The notes: a model not told the origin generated them from the sequence alone. 64,000 bases of DNA from Candidatus Rhodobacter oscarellae (GCF_001078595.1 NZ_LFTY01000002.1:455378-519377), one strand, 5' to 3'; counted from the first letter of the stretch, positions 1 to 10,084 are shown. Numbers and translations: made by a program.

Positions 1-1092
1 GAACATGTCAACTATTTCGCTCCAGAGGGCGCGCCGCGCTATGAAGAGCCAAGCTTTCGCCGCTCTAACGCGTTCGGCCCGACCGGCGACGAGGCCCGCG
101 CGGTGCGCAGCGCCGTGGGCATCAACGAGATCCATAACTTCGGCAAGTATCTGATCACCGGGCCGCAGGCCGTTGCGTGGCTGAACCGGATCATGGCCAA
201 TCGGGTGCCCGGCGAGGGCAAGATGACCCTGACCGCGATGCTGTCGCCCAAAGGTAAGATCATCGGTGACTTCACGATGATGCGGCTCGGTCCGGACGCG
301 GTGCAGCTGACGGCCAGCTATTCGGCGCAGGCCTTCCACATGCGTTGGTTCTTGTCACATCAAGAGCCGGGCGTAAGCATCGAGAACGTATCGCAAGAGC
401 GGCTCGGCTTTCAGATTGCGGGCCCGCATGCGCGCGCGGTGCTGGAGGCGGCGACGGGCGCTGATTGCTCCAACGAGGCGATCCCCTTCCTATCGGTGCG
501 GCAGTTGATTGTGGGCCACGTTCCCGTGGTGGTGGCGCGGGTCAGTTATACCGGCGATCTCGGCTACGAGATCTACTGCGACAGCAACCACCAAGTGGCG
601 CTCTATCAGGCGTTGCGGGCGGCGGGCGAAGCGCAGGGCATGCGGCCCTTTGGGATGCGCGCGATGATGTCGCTTCGGCTGGAGAAGTCCTTTGGCTCTT
701 GGATGCGCGAATACCGGCCTGATTACACGCCCGCCGAGACCGGCCTGGACCGTTTCGTTTCGTTTAAAAAGAACGACTTTATTGGCCGGGACGCGGCGAT
801 GGCGGCCCGCGACAATCCCCCAGACCGCAGGCTGACCACGTTTGTCGTCGATGCCGAGGATGCCGATGTCGTGGCCTATGAGCCGATCTTTGAGGGCGAT
901 GCGGTGATTGGGTTCTGCACCTCGGGCGGCTACGCGCATTTCAGCGAGAAATCCGTGGCTCTTGGATTCCTGCCCTCCGAGCGCATCGCCGAGGGCGCCA
1001 CGTTCGAGATCGAGATCCTTGGGAAACGGCGCAAGGCGACGGTGCAGATGGCGCCTCTGTTCGATCCCATGGCAGAGCGCATGCGCGGGTAA
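1..1092 (+). CDS. GcvT-domain C-terminal part of a dimethylglycine/sarcosine dehydrogenase-like protein (5' partial)
   Basis: The reading frame is open from the first base, so the gene begins outside the window. The visible 363 residues are a folate-binding aminomethyltransferase (GcvT) domain followed by its C-terminal barrel. The opening stretch (HVNYFAPEG...YEEPSF) and the central RPFGMRAMMSLRLEKSFGSW segment are typical of the C-terminal half of FAD-dependent dimethylglycine or sarcosine dehydrogenases, where the N-terminal FAD domain demethylates the amine and this half transfers the one-carbon unit to tetrahydrofolate. The FAD half is not visible, so substrate cannot be assigned. A strong stem-loop follows the stop. 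Confidence 0.8.
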   Translation, partial: EHVNYFAPEGAPRYEEPSFRRSNAFGPTGDEARAVRSAVGINEIHNFGKYLITGPQAVAWLNRIMANRVPGEGKMTLTAMLSPKGKIIGDFTMMRLGPDAVQLTASYSAQAFHMRWFLSHQEPGVSIENVSQERLGFQIAGPHARAVLEAATGADCSNEAIPFLSVRQLIVGHVPVVVARVSYTGDLGYEIYCDSNHQVALYQALRAAGEAQGMRPFGMRAMMSLRLEKSFGSWMREYRPDYTPAETGLDRFVSFKKNDFIGRDAAMAARDNPPDRRLTTFVVDAEDADVVAYEPIFEGDAVIGFCTSGGYAHFSEKSVALGFLPSERIAEGATFEIEILGKRRKATVQMAPLFDPMAERMRG

Positions 1093-1118
1093 GGCCGACG
1101 CGTCGGCGGAATTCCAAA

Positions 1119-1161
1119 GCGTTCTGCCTTTAACTTGAGGCATCAAGTTGAAGGCAAACGC
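1119..1161. terminator. Long stem-loop between convergent genes
   Basis: TGCCTTTAACTTGA at 1125-1138 pairs with 1143-1156 across a 4-base loop, with one position forming a G-U wobble. A further GCGTT/AACGC pair (1119-1123 with 1157-1161) extends it past a one-base bulge. No U tract follows on either strand, so it is a stem-loop or bidirectional terminator candidate rather than a textbook intrinsic terminator. Confidence 0.5.
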
Positions 1162-1194
1162 CCGGAACCTGATGCGGGCTCTTCGCGATCCGCT

Positions 1195-1737
1195 TTAAGT
1201 GCCGAAAATTCGCACGATGCCTCTGTCTTCGCTCATCTTCTGGTCCGCGATGTCGCGGCAGTCGGGACAGATGGTGTACCGCACCAAAAATCCGGTGCCC
1301 TTCCTGACCCCGAATGCCTCAAGCCAGGTCCCGTTCCGTTGCACGCGCAGGCATTGCGAGCAGGTCAGCGTATGCTCGCGGCGGTTGTTTAGGTCCGCAA
1401 CGTCGGGGTCGGTGACCGGCGTAGGGATGACCAAAGGGCGGTGCGCGACGGTCAGAACCCCGTCCTGGGCCGGAGTGATTTCCATCTTGAAGGCTCGCGC
1501 AACATCCATGGAATCGCATCTATAGCCGATGGAAACGGGCTGATTCTGCTGCCGGGCAAAGAATGTCAGCGTGTTGAGGAAGCTTTGCGTCTCAAAGCCG
1601 CTCACAAAGTCCCAGAGCGGGCGCCCGACATATCTTTCGGCGGAGTTGCTCGGGCCGCCATTTTGCGTCGAAAACGCGTCCCAATCGCCCTTGAGCGAAA
1701 GGATGACATTCGACTTGTCCAACCGATAACTGATCAT
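1195..1737 (-). CDS. PAS-like protein with C-terminal zinc-ribbon-type cysteines
   Basis: About 180 residues, function unknown. The N-terminal two thirds look like a PAS-type sensor fold (GRPLWDFV near residue 40, then a hydrophobic core). The C-terminal part has two CxxC pairs near residues 126-129 and 157-160, consistent with a small zinc-binding knuckle. The ATG at 1737 is chosen because the frame upstream offers only a TTG (1815) and its residues look unlike protein. The stop codon sits inside a 17-bp sequence repeated at the end of the PAS gene near 35.3 kb. A single-domain sensor or adaptor is possible but not shown. Confidence 0.7.
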   Translation of the reverse strand: MISYRLDKSNVILSLKGDWDAFSTQNGGPSNSAERYVGRPLWDFVSGFETQSFLNTLTFFARQQNQPVSIGYRCDSMDVARAFKMEITPAQDGVLTVAHRPLVIPTPVTDPDVADLNNRREHTLTCSQCLRVQRNGTWLEAFGVRKGTGFLVRYTICPDCRDIADQKMSEDRGIVRIFGT

Positions 1738-1865
1738 ACTCGTCTCGCAGGTCGCTAAACATGGACGACTCTCGCGCGCCTTTATAGCAAAATCCGCGTC
1801 CAAGGCACAGGGCAAAAGTGACCCGCGCGGTTAACGTGGAAGCAGGCAACAAAGGGGTGTGGCGC

Positions 1866-2195
1866 CTATAGGTGTAGGTGCGCCAAAGCCCGGCGCGCCC
1901 AGTCACAGGCCAATTCCGGGTCGTCCAGCGCGGCCTCGGGCAAAGCCCAATAGGGCATGGCGGTTTCTTTCTTGCCGTCGCGGGAATAGGTCCAGCGTGT
2001 CAGGCCCTTGGCATCAAGAACCGCCTGGAAGTCACCAGCCCCCTTGAGAAAAATTTGCCCGCTGCTGTGGATGATCGCAAAGATCGTGCCGTCGTGATAG
2101 AGGCACAGGCCGCCCATCATCTTGCGGGTCGTCAGGGCCCCAAGCTCTGCAAAAAGCTCGGTTGCGAAATCGATATCCGCTTGCGCGATGCTCAT
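1866..2195 (-). CDS. TfoX/Sxy N-terminal domain protein
   Basis: A 109-residue protein matching the TfoX N-terminal family: an ELGALTTRKMMGGLCLYHDG core, then IFAIIHSSGQIFLK. Full TfoX/Sxy proteins regulate competence in gammaproteobacteria and carry a second C-terminal domain. Only the N-terminal module is present here, as is usual in alphaproteobacteria, and its role there is unknown. The ATG overlaps the sufA stop by one base (TAATG), so it is the third gene of the sufT-sufA operon. Confidence 0.8.
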   Translation of the reverse strand: MSIAQADIDFATELFAELGALTTRKMMGGLCLYHDGTIFAIIHSSGQIFLKGAGDFQAVLDAKGLTRWTYSRDGKKETAMPYWALPEAALDDPELACDWARRALAHLHL

Positions 2196-2575
2196 TAGGC
2201 GTCGCGCTCGGCGGCAAGCTCCTCGACATCCTTGAACTTGATCGATTCGCCGCAGCCGCAGGCGTCGGCCACGTTGGGGTTGCGGAACTTGAACCCCGCC
2301 TCCAGCAGCGAGACCTCATAGTCGATCTCGGTGCCAAACAGGAACATCTGCGCCATAGGCGCGATCATCACCCGGGCGCCGTCTTGTTCGACGACCTCGT
2401 CCAACGGATCGACTTCGGACACGTAGTCCATGGTGTATTCCATGCCCGCGCAGCCGCCTTTCTTGACGCCAATGCGCAGCCCTTCATGGCCGTCCTTGGC
2501 CATCAGTTTGGCGATTTGCGCGATCGCGGCGGGGGTCATAGTGACCGCCTGCTTGCCTGGAATGCCGAACATCAC
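2195..2575 (-). CDS. sufA: HesB/IscA-type iron-sulfur cluster assembly protein
   Basis: A-type Fe-S carrier of about 126 residues. The three conserved cysteines are present: one in KKGGCAGMEY and two in the C-terminal ACGCGES. It would accept nascent clusters and pass them to apo-proteins. It overlaps the upstream DUF59 gene by four bases (ATGA), the usual SUF-system neighbour in Rhodobacteraceae. The main sufBCDS genes are not in the window. An alternative start one codon later is possible. Confidence 0.9.
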   Translation of the reverse strand: MMFGIPGKQAVTMTPAAIAQIAKLMAKDGHEGLRIGVKKGGCAGMEYTMDYVSEVDPLDEVVEQDGARVMIAPMAQMFLFGTEIDYEVSLLEAGFKFRNPNVADACGCGESIKFKDVEELAAERDA

Positions 2576-2937
2576 ATGAATCCCAACTCAAGCCGGGCCT
2601 CGTCCGACATCATCTCCATGCCCCAGGGCGGGTCCCAGGTGATCTGCACGTCCACCTGCTTCACGCCGGGCAGGGGCTCGATCGCGTCGGCCAGCCAGCC
2701 AGGCATGTCCTCGGCCACCGGGCAGCCCGGAGCGGTCAGGGTCATCATGACGCCGACCTCGTTTTCGGTGTTGATATCAATCGTGTAAACTAGGCCCAGG
2801 TCATAGATGTTGACCGGGATCTCGGGGTCATAGACCGATCGGCACGCCTCGACGATCCCGTCATAGAGCGGGTGATCGGTGGTTGACGGCCGGATCAGCG
2901 GCGCGCCCTCAAGCTGTTCAGGTGTCTCTGCGGTCAT
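2572..2937 (-). CDS. sufT: SUF system DUF59 (MIP18-like) protein SufT
   Basis: 121-residue MIP18/DUF59 protein with the DPEIPVNIYDLGLVY and TLTAPGCPVAEDMPG signatures, including the reactive cysteine of the TxPGC motif. This family helps Fe-S cluster maturation. The ATG at 2937 starts at a residue pattern typical of SufT (MTAETPEQLEGAPL); the open frame extends upstream but that part looks non-coding. First gene of the sufT-sufA-tfoX-like operon, divergent from lon. Confidence 0.88.
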   Translation of the reverse strand: MTAETPEQLEGAPLIRPSTTDHPLYDGIVEACRSVYDPEIPVNIYDLGLVYTIDINTENEVGVMMTLTAPGCPVAEDMPGWLADAIEPLPGVKQVDVQITWDPPWGMEMMSDEARLELGFM

Positions 2938-3215
2938 GGCTTGTCCAGTGGTGATCCCGAGCAAAGATACAAGGATTGTAGGGCCCGCCGCAAGGGAGCA
3001 TGCTCTGCAAGGGATCCCGACCCGCGCTAATTTTGCGAAAATGAGATGCGGATCGCCCGCGTTTCTTGGGTTGTTCCGGTCCCGTAGATTCGGCACACTG
3101 CACCAACTTGAACCAGAAGGGCGCAAGCCCCACATGTTGAGGCCAGACAGGAGAGGACCAGGTGCTGCCGATTGCTCGGGGCCGCGGTCTTCTTGCCAAC
3201 ATCAAGGAAAACAAG

Positions 3216-5627
3216 ATGCAAGAGCATTTGAGCCAGTCCTACCCCGTATTGCCGCTTCGCGACATCGTGGTCTTCCCGCACATGATCGTGCCGCTCTTTG
3301 TTGGGCGCGAGAAGTCCGTCCGCGCGCTTGAGGAAGTGATGGCCGACGACAAACAGATCCTGCTGTCCTCGCAGATCGACCCCGGCGTTGATGAGCCTAC
3401 CACCGACGGCATCTTTGAGACCGGCGTTCTGGCCAATGTGCTGCAGCTTCTCAAGCTGCCCGACGGCACCGTGAAGGTCCTGGTCGAAGGCCGCAGCCGC
3501 GTGAAGATCAACAAATTCCTCGACAACGACAATTTCTTTGAAGCCACCGCCGAGTTGCTGGCCGAAGAGCTTGGCGACGAGGCGACCGTCACGGCGCTGG
3601 TGAAATCTGTTAGCGAAGATTTCGAGCGCTACGCCAAGGTCAAAAAGAACATCCCCGAAGAGGCGCTGGGCGCCGTGGCCGAGACCACCGAACCCGAGAA
3701 GCTGGCCGATCTGGTCGCCGGGCATCTGGGCGTGGAAGTCCAGCAAAAGCAAGAGCTTCTAGAGACGCTTAGCGTTAGCGAGCGGCTGGAGAAGATCTTT
3801 GGCCTGATGCAGGGCGAGATGTCCGTGCTGCAGGTCGAGAAAAAGATCAAGACCCGCGTCAAATCCCAGATGGAGCGTACGCAGCGCGAATACTATTTGA
3901 ATGAGCAGATGAAGGCCATTCAGAAGGAGCTGGGCGACGGCGAGGACGGCTCGAACGAGATCGCCGAGCTTGAGGAAAAGATCGAAGGCGTCGATCTGTC
4001 CAAAGAGGCGCGCGAGAAGGCCGAGGGCGAGCTGAAGAAGCTGCGCAACATGTCGCCGATGAGCGCCGAGGCCACCGTGGTGCGCAACTACCTGGATTGG
4101 ATGCTGTCGATCCCGTGGGGCACCAAATCCCGCGTCAAAAAGGACCTCAACCGCGCCCAGAAGGTGCTGGATGACGACCATTATGGCCTGGAGAAGGTCA
4201 AAGAACGGATCGTGGAATACCTCGCGGTGCAGCAGCGCTCGAAGAAGCTCAAGGGCCCGATCATGTGCCTTGTGGGGCCTCCGGGCGTGGGTAAGACCTC
4301 GCTAGGCAAATCGGTCGCGAAGGCGACCGGGCGCGAGTTCATCCGCATCTCGCTGGGCGGCGTGCGGGACGAATCAGAGATCCGCGGCCACCGTCGGACC
4401 TATATCGGCTCGATGCCTGGCAAGATCATCCAGGCGCTGAAGAAGGCCAAGACGACGAACCCGCTGATCCTGCTCGATGAGATCGACAAGATGGGGCAGG
4501 ACTTCCGCGGTGATCCGGCGTCCGCGATGCTGGAGGTCCTGGACCCAGAGCAGAACGGCACCTTCACGGACCACTACTTGGAGGTCGAATATGACCTCTC
4601 CAACGTGATGTTCCTGACCACCGCCAATTCCTACAACATGCCCGGGCCTTTGCTGGACCGCATGGAGATCATCCCGCTTGCCGGCTACACCGAGGACGAA
4701 AAATCCGAGATCGCGCGCCAGCATCTGCTGGCCAAGCAGGTCAAGAACCACGGGCTGCGCAAGGGCGAGTTCGATCTCACCGATGACGCCCTGCAGGGCA
4801 TCATCCGCTACTACACCCGCGAGGCGGGCGTGCGGAACCTGGAACGTGAGATCGCCAAGCTGGCCCGCAAGGCGGTCACGAAACTCATCAAGAAAGAGGC
4901 CGACACCGTCCAGGTGACCGCCGACAATCTTGAGGATTTTCTGGGCGTTAAAAAGTTCCGCTATGGCCTGGCCGAGCAAGAGGACCAGGTCGGCGTGGTG
5001 ACGGGCTTGGCCTGGACCTCTGTGGGCGGCGATCTGTTGTCGATCGAGGCGCTGCGCCTGCCCGGCAAGGGCCGGATGAAGACCACCGGCAAGCTGGGCG
5101 ATGTGATGAAGGAATCCATCGACGCGGCCTCGTCCTATGTGCGCTCCATCGCGCCGGAGATCGGGGTGAAGCCGCCGCGCTTCGACCGTTGGGACATCCA
5201 CGTGCACGTTCCAGAGGGCGCGACGCCCAAGGACGGGCCGAGCGCGGGTATCGCCATGGTGACCTCTATCGTCTCGGTCCTGACCGGCATCCCCGTGCGC
5301 AAGGACATCGCCATGACCGGCGAGGTTACCCTGCGCGGCCATGTGCTGCCTATTGGCGGGCTCAAAGAAAAACTTCTCGCCGCGCTGCGCGGTGGCATCA
5401 CCAAGGTGCTGATCCCGCAGGAGAATGAGAAGGATCTCGCCGAGATCCCCGATAACGTCAAAGATGGGCTAGAGATCGTGCCGGTCGAATCCGTGTCGGA
5501 AGTGCTCAAGCACGCGCTGACGGCTGTGCCGGAAGCGGTGGAGTGGGACGAGATCGCCGAGGAAGAGGCCGCCGCGGCCAGGGCCGCGATGGCCACGGAT
5601 GGTGGCGCGGGCGCGACGGCGCACTAA
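3216..5627 (+). CDS. lon: ATP-dependent Lon protease
   Basis: 803-residue LonA protease that unfolds and degrades damaged and regulatory proteins in the cytoplasm. Order of domains: N-terminal substrate domain ([20 protein letters not shown]), coiled-coil, AAA+ module with Walker A GPPGVGKT near residue 354 and Walker [10 protein letters not shown], then the protease domain with catalytic Ser676 in GPSAGIA and Lys719 in [10 protein letters not shown]. The ATG at 3216 is preferred over one at 3162 because it follows AAGGAAAAC and matches the usual MQEH start. It stands alone and is divergent from sufT. Confidence 0.97.
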   Translation: MQEHLSQSYPVLPLRDIVVFPHMIVPLFVGREKSVRALEEVMADDKQILLSSQIDPGVDEPTTDGIFETGVLANVLQLLKLPDGTVKVLVEGRSRVKINKFLDNDNFFEATAELLAEELGDEATVTALVKSVSEDFERYAKVKKNIPEEALGAVAETTEPEKLADLVAGHLGVEVQQKQELLETLSVSERLEKIFGLMQGEMSVLQVEKKIKTRVKSQMERTQREYYLNEQMKAIQKELGDGEDGSNEIAELEEKIEGVDLSKEAREKAEGELKKLRNMSPMSAEATVVRNYLDWMLSIPWGTKSRVKKDLNRAQKVLDDDHYGLEKVKERIVEYLAVQQRSKKLKGPIMCLVGPPGVGKTSLGKSVAKATGREFIRISLGGVRDESEIRGHRRTYIGSMPGKIIQALKKAKTTNPLILLDEIDKMGQDFRGDPASAMLEVLDPEQNGTFTDHYLEVEYDLSNVMFLTTANSYNMPGPLLDRMEIIPLAGYTEDEKSEIARQHLLAKQVKNHGLRKGEFDLTDDALQGIIRYYTREAGVRNLEREIAKLARKAVTKLIKKEADTVQVTADNLEDFLGVKKFRYGLAEQEDQVGVVTGLAWTSVGGDLLSIEALRLPGKGRMKTTGKLGDVMKESIDAASSYVRSIAPEIGVKPPRFDRWDIHVHVPEGATPKDGPSAGIAMVTSIVSVLTGIPVRKDIAMTGEVTLRGHVLPIGGLKEKLLAALRGGITKVLIPQENEKDLAEIPDNVKDGLEIVPVESVSEVLKHALTAVPEAVEWDEIAEEEAAAARAAMATDGGAGATAH

Positions 5628-5662
5628 CGGTCGTTAACTATCGACGGAAAATTGTTTTAAGT

Positions 5663-5689
5663 CAGGGCGCTACCCCAGGTGGCGCCCTG
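5663..5689. terminator. Bidirectional terminator between lon and the AlkD-like gene
   Basis: CAGGGCGC-t-ACC pairs with GGT-g-GCGCCCTG around a short CCA loop, followed on the plus strand by CTTCTTTT. The minus-strand neighbour's stop codon (5670-5672) lies within the hairpin. Confidence 0.75.
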
Positions 5690-6350
5690 CTTCTTTTCGG
5701 GCGAAGGCCTTCATCCGCGGGCCGTATTCGTTCAGAAAAGCTTCCGCACGCGGGCGATCATGTTTCGAGAGGTCCCGCACCCACCAGGCGACAGCTTTCT
5801 GGATGAACCATTCGCTGTCGTCGACATACCGCGCCGCCCATCCAAGGATGCGGTCCCTCGCGGCGAGCTCGGCGGGCTTGGGGTGGTTCTGCTTGGTCCA
5901 GGGCAGCGTGATCACAAGTGCCGCGCGACGGGTCCACATGTGATCACTGGTTGCCCAGGCTTCGACCTCGTCCAGCCGTGCGGGGTCCCAGACCAGTCGC
6001 TTTTGCCCGGCCATGCAGGCGTGATCGGCGATGGCCCAGGCGTCAAAGCTCGGTACCCAAGAGGCGATCAGCGCCCAAGCGCCGCTGTCATCGGGGCGGA
6101 TACGCGCCTGTGTCAGCAGCTTGGCGGCGGCAACCCGGGCCTCGTGGATGTCGCTCTGCCATAACCCTTCGCAAAGCGCCAACCGCTCTTCCAATGTTAG
6201 GTTTGGCCTCCACGCCTTTGTAAGCGCGTCAATATCCGGGTTACTCACACCCAGATATACGCGCGGTACTTTGTGGTAGGCCGCCATCTCGGCGCCCTTA
6301 CCGGGCACGGCCTTTGCGCGCAATTGGGACAGGGCGGTGTCAGGCGTCAT
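5670..6350 (-). CDS. DNA alkylation repair (AlkD-like HEAT repeat) protein
   Basis: 226 residues rich in tryptophan and built of helical HEAT-like repeats, matching the AlkC/AlkD DNA alkylation repair family (VPRVYLGVSNPDIDAL near the N-terminus; MWTRRAALVITL, DDSEWFIQKAVAWWVRDLSK in the C-terminal half). AlkD enzymes excise N3- and N7-alkylated purines without base flipping. The QKAVAWWVRDLS segment contains the conserved tryptophan/aspartate region. The start overlaps the PNPOx-like gene by 11 bases, so the two are co-transcribed. Confidence 0.85.
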   Translation of the reverse strand: MTPDTALSQLRAKAVPGKGAEMAAYHKVPRVYLGVSNPDIDALTKAWRPNLTLEERLALCEGLWQSDIHEARVAAAKLLTQARIRPDDSGAWALIASWVPSFDAWAIADHACMAGQKRLVWDPARLDEVEAWATSDHMWTRRAALVITLPWTKQNHPKPAELAARDRILGWAARYVDDSEWFIQKAVAWWVRDLSKHDRPRAEAFLNEYGPRMKAFARKEAGRHLG

Positions 6351-6888
6351 CCAACACGCCCGTTGGGAAGCCGTCGATTGTCTGCCGGTTGCGCGTGTCC
6401 CAGTAATCCGCGACGCCGTCCGCGCCCTTGTCGGCGGTCCACTTGGTCAGCGTGTCGCGTTCGGCCTGGAATTCCATGCGCGGCACCGCGTAGCCGCAGG
6501 ACGTCTGCACCAGCTCGACCGAGACGTCGTAGACCTGGCGCGCGCCCAGATGCTCGGGGAAATGCGCAACCATATCGTTCCAATCCGCGTCGTGGCGATG
6601 CACCGTCCGCGCGGTACCATAGCACCGCAGGATCATTGGTTTGATGCCAAAAGAGCACCACATCAGCGTCATACGGTTCGCGCGCAGCAGGTGCCCGGCG
6701 GTCTCGTTTCCGCTGCCGGTGACGTTCAGCCAAAGGATCCTGTTCGGCCCCATGACGCGCAGGCTGTCCATACCCTTGGGCGAGACATTCACCCGCCCGT
6801 CCGGCGCCGCGGAGCCGACAAAGAACATCTGCTGCGCTTCAATAAAAGTCTGTAGCCTGTTGTCTATGCTTGGGAATTGATCGGCCAT
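6340..6888 (-). CDS. Pyridoxamine 5'-phosphate oxidase-like flavin-binding protein
   Basis: 182-residue split-barrel flavoprotein of the PNPOx-like type. Visible features are FVGSAAPDGRVNVSPKGMD near residues 23-41, NRILWLNVTGSGNETAGHLL, and a long C-terminal helical part. Such proteins bind FMN or F420-like cofactors and reduce varied substrates, and the exact role is unknown. The start at 6888 is set by AAGGAG a few bases upstream. The 11-base overlap with the AlkD-like gene suggests a shared damage-response operon, which is an inference. Confidence 0.82.
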   Translation of the reverse strand: MADQFPSIDNRLQTFIEAQQMFFVGSAAPDGRVNVSPKGMDSLRVMGPNRILWLNVTGSGNETAGHLLRANRMTLMWCSFGIKPMILRCYGTARTVHRHDADWNDMVAHFPEHLGARQVYDVSVELVQTSCGYAVPRMEFQAERDTLTKWTADKGADGVADYWDTRNRQTIDGFPTGVLDDA

Positions 6889-6914
6889 GATATGCTCCTT
6901 GCGACCGGTGCAGA

Positions 6915-8729
6915 CTATTCCACCGTCACCGATTTTGCCAGGTTCCGGGGCTGATCCACATCCGTGCCCTTGGCGACGGCGGTGTGATAGGCCAGAAGCT
7001 GGGCGGGGACCGCATACACGATGGGCGCTAAAAGCTCTGGCACGTCGGGCATGACAACGCAGTTCCAAACGCCCTCCTTGGCAAAAGCGGCGCCCTTGGC
7101 GTCGGTGATCAGCAGAACACGCCCGTCGCGCGCCATGACCTCTTGCATATTGCTGACGGTCTTATCGAAGAGCCCGTCGCTGGGTGCAAGCACGATCACA
7201 GGTACGGAATTGTCGATCAATGCGATGGGGCCGTGTTTCAGCTCTCCGGACGCATAGCCTTCGGCGTGGATGTAGCTGATTTCTTTCAGCTTTAGGGCGC
7301 CCTCCATCGCGATTGGGTACATCTGGCCGCGCCCCAAGAACAGCACATCTTGCGCCTCGGACAGCTGCATCGAGACCCGGGCGATCTCTTGCGAGGCCTC
7401 AAGCGCCTGGTTGATCAAGCCGGGCACGCGCCGCAGCTCCATCTGGTGCCGCGCTTGCGTGTCTGCGTCCATTTCGCCGCGATCCACGGCGGTTTTCAGC
7501 GCGAGCACGGCCAGGACGGTCAGCTTGCAGGTGAAGGCCTTTGTGGAGGCCACGCCAATCTCCGTGCCCGCATGAATATGCAGGTTCACATCCGCCTCGC
7601 GCGCAATCGAGGAGGTTTCGACATTGGTGATAGACAGCACTTGCGATTTGCCCTCGCAATAACGCAGCGCCGCAAGCGTGTCGGCGGTCTCGCCCGATTG
7701 GCTCAGCACGATGGTCAGCGTTCGGGCGGGGATCGGCGGCTCGCGATAGCGGAACTCGCTGGCCACGTCAATTTCCACGGGCAGGCGCGCATAGCGCTCG
7801 AACCAATAACGCGCGACACAGCCGGCAAGATAGGCGGTGCCACAGGCGACAATGGAGATCCGATCAAACGCTTTGAAATCAAGGTCTTCGGGCAGCACCA
7901 AGGCTCCGGAACGCAGGTAAGCCTCGACGCATTCGCCAATAACCAAGGGCTGCTCTGCGATCTCTTTGGCCATGAAGTGCTTGTGACCGCCCTTATCGAC
8001 GCGCGTAGCATCAATTTGGATGGTCTGCACCGGGCGATTGGCGAGGTTGCCTTTGGCGTCAATGATCTCGACCGCGTCACGCCGCAGTACGGCCCAGTCG
8101 CCCTCTTCGAGATAGGTGATCCGGTCCGTCAAAGGGCCAAGCGCAATCGCGTCGGAGCCCACAAAAACCTCTCCTTCACCGTGGCCAATGACCAAAGGCG
8201 AGCCCTTGCGCGCCGCGATCAGCAGATCATCCTCTCCCTCGAACAGAAAGCAAAGCGCATAGGCGCCCTCAAGCCGGGCAATCGTTTGCTCAACGGCGTC
8301 GCGAGGAGACAGGCCTTGACCCAGGAAGTGCTCGGTCAGCGCGACCACGGTTTCGGTGTCCGTTTCGGTCTCAAAAACCACATCGCGGTCTGTAAGTTCG
8401 GCGCGCAGCTCGCGGAAATTCTCAATGATTCCATTATGTACGACCGAAACCCGACCTGTGCGATGCGGGTGCGCATTGGTGACCGTGGGCCCGCCATGGG
8501 TAGCCCAGCGTGTGTGGCCGATACCGGATTTCCCGGCGAGCGGTTCATGCACCAGAAGGTCGCTGAGATTGACCAGCTTTCCGACGGCGCGGCGTCGAGC
8601 CAGCCGCCGGTCGCTGTCGATTGTGGCAATCCCGGCGCTGTCATAGCCGCGATACTCCAGACGCTTGAGCGCCTCGACCATGATAGGCGCCGCCTCATGG
8701 TTTCCCAAAACTCCAATAATTCCGCACAT
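6915..8729 (-). CDS. glmS: Glutamine-fructose-6-phosphate aminotransferase (isomerizing)
   Basis: 604-residue GlmS that makes glucosamine-6-phosphate from fructose-6-phosphate and glutamine, the first step of UDP-GlcNAc synthesis. The N-terminal Cys2 (MCGIIGVLG) is the glutaminase nucleophile. Two SIS sugar-isomerase domains follow (VACGTAYLAGC, then FLGRGQMYPIAMEGALKLKE), and the C-terminus is NLAKSVTVE as in other GlmS. Two bases separate it from glmU, so both UDP-GlcNAc steps share one transcript. Confidence 0.97.
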   Translation of the reverse strand: MCGIIGVLGNHEAAPIMVEALKRLEYRGYDSAGIATIDSDRRLARRRAVGKLVNLSDLLVHEPLAGKSGIGHTRWATHGGPTVTNAHPHRTGRVSVVHNGIIENFRELRAELTDRDVVFETETDTETVVALTEHFLGQGLSPRDAVEQTIARLEGAYALCFLFEGEDDLLIAARKGSPLVIGHGEGEVFVGSDAIALGPLTDRITYLEEGDWAVLRRDAVEIIDAKGNLANRPVQTIQIDATRVDKGGHKHFMAKEIAEQPLVIGECVEAYLRSGALVLPEDLDFKAFDRISIVACGTAYLAGCVARYWFERYARLPVEIDVASEFRYREPPIPARTLTIVLSQSGETADTLAALRYCEGKSQVLSITNVETSSIAREADVNLHIHAGTEIGVASTKAFTCKLTVLAVLALKTAVDRGEMDADTQARHQMELRRVPGLINQALEASQEIARVSMQLSEAQDVLFLGRGQMYPIAMEGALKLKEISYIHAEGYASGELKHGPIALIDNSVPVIVLAPSDGLFDKTVSNMQEVMARDGRVLLITDAKGAAFAKEGVWNCVVMPDVPELLAPIVYAVPAQLLAYHTAVAKGTDVDQPRNLAKSVTVE

Positions 8730-8731
8730 AA

Positions 8732-10084
8732 TTAAGTCTTCCTCTGCCTATTGGCCTTCGCAAGCTTATACATATCGAACAATCGCCGTCCGGCGCCTGG
8801 CTTTGTGACCTGCTCGGCGCGGCCCAATGCAAGGGCTGCCTCGGGCACGTCCTTTGTGATCACAGAACCGCTGGCCGTCATCGCCTCGGCCCCGATTTTG
8901 ACCGGAGCAACCAGCATTGTATCGGAGCCGATAAAGGCATCCGCACCAATCTCAGTTCTAAATTTCTCGACGCCATTATAGTTGCAAGTCACTGTTCCCG
9001 CGCCAATATTCGTGCGATCCCCTACGGTGGCGTCGCCAATATAGGTTAGGTGATTTGCTTTGGCCCCTTCGCCAAGGGTGGCGTTCTTTATCTCGACAAA
9101 ATTGCCAACTCGCGCGTCATTGCCAATCTCAGCGCCAGGGCGCAGGCGCGCGTAGGGTCCGACGATGGCGCCGGCGCTGACATGACACCCCTCTAGGTGA
9201 CTGAAAGCGCGGATCTTGGCCCCTGTCTCAACCGTCACGCCCGGGGCAAAAACGACGTTCTGTTCTACATGAACATCACGCCCTAGAGTTGTATCATGGC
9301 TGAAGAAAACAGTTTCAGGTGCGGACAGGGTGACGCCAATCTCCAACGCGGATTTTCGCATGCTATTCTGGAAAATCGTCTCGGCCGCCGCAAGCTCTGC
9401 CCGGGTGTTTATGCCCAGGGTTTCGGCCTCGTCACAGCGCACAACAGTGCAGCTTAGGCCGCGCGCGTTCGCAATCTCCACAATGTCGGTGAGGTAGTAC
9501 TCGCCGCTCGCGTTGTCATTGCCGACAGAATTGACCAAATCGAACAATTGCGCAGCATTGGCCATCACGACACCGCTGTTGCAAAGCGTGACCAATCGTT
9601 CCTCGGCTTCGGCGTCCTTGAACTCGACGATCTTGTCCAGGCGCTCGCCATTCAGGATCAAACGCCCGTATCGACCGGGGTCGGCGGCGTCAAAACCTAA
9701 GACCACCACGTCATGGTTGTTCCGAGCGTCCCGCATGGCCTGCAGGGTTTGCGCGGATATGAAGGGAGTGTCCCCGTAGAGAACGACCGCATCGCCGCTG
9801 AAACCCGCCAAGGCAGGGGCCGCCTGGGCGACGGCGTGGCCTGTGCCAAGCTGCTCTTTTTGAACGCAAAAATCGACTTCGAACCCAAGTTCTACCGCCG
9901 CTTGGGCGACCTGTTCGCCGCCGTGCCCGGTGACAAGCACGACGCGCTCTGGCTCTAGCGCTTGGCCGAAAAAGATCGAATGGGCAAAGAGCGGCGCCCC
10001 TCCCAGAGGGTGCATGACCTTGGGCAGATCAGAGTTCATCCGCGTGCCTTGACCCGCGGCGAGAACGATTAGTGCGATTGGCAT
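8732..10084 (-). CDS. glmU: Bifunctional UDP-N-acetylglucosamine diphosphorylase / glucosamine-1-phosphate acetyltransferase
   Basis: 450-residue GlmU. The N-terminal Rossmann-like uridylyltransferase has the LVLAAGQGTRM-type signature (residues 5-16) and the LPKVMHPLGG loop. The C-terminal half is a left-handed beta-helix of hexapeptide repeats that acetylates glucosamine-1-phosphate using acetyl-CoA. ATG 10084 gives the canonical MPIALIVLAAGQG start; an upstream extension is unlikely. First gene of glmU-glmS. Confidence 0.96.
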   Translation of the reverse strand: MPIALIVLAAGQGTRMNSDLPKVMHPLGGAPLFAHSIFFGQALEPERVVLVTGHGGEQVAQAAVELGFEVDFCVQKEQLGTGHAVAQAAPALAGFSGDAVVLYGDTPFISAQTLQAMRDARNNHDVVVLGFDAADPGRYGRLILNGERLDKIVEFKDAEAEERLVTLCNSGVVMANAAQLFDLVNSVGNDNASGEYYLTDIVEIANARGLSCTVVRCDEAETLGINTRAELAAAETIFQNSMRKSALEIGVTLSAPETVFFSHDTTLGRDVHVEQNVVFAPGVTVETGAKIRAFSHLEGCHVSAGAIVGPYARLRPGAEIGNDARVGNFVEIKNATLGEGAKANHLTYIGDATVGDRTNIGAGTVTCNYNGVEKFRTEIGADAFIGSDTMLVAPVKIGAEAMTASGSVITKDVPEAALALGRAEQVTKPGAGRRLFDMYKLAKANRQRKT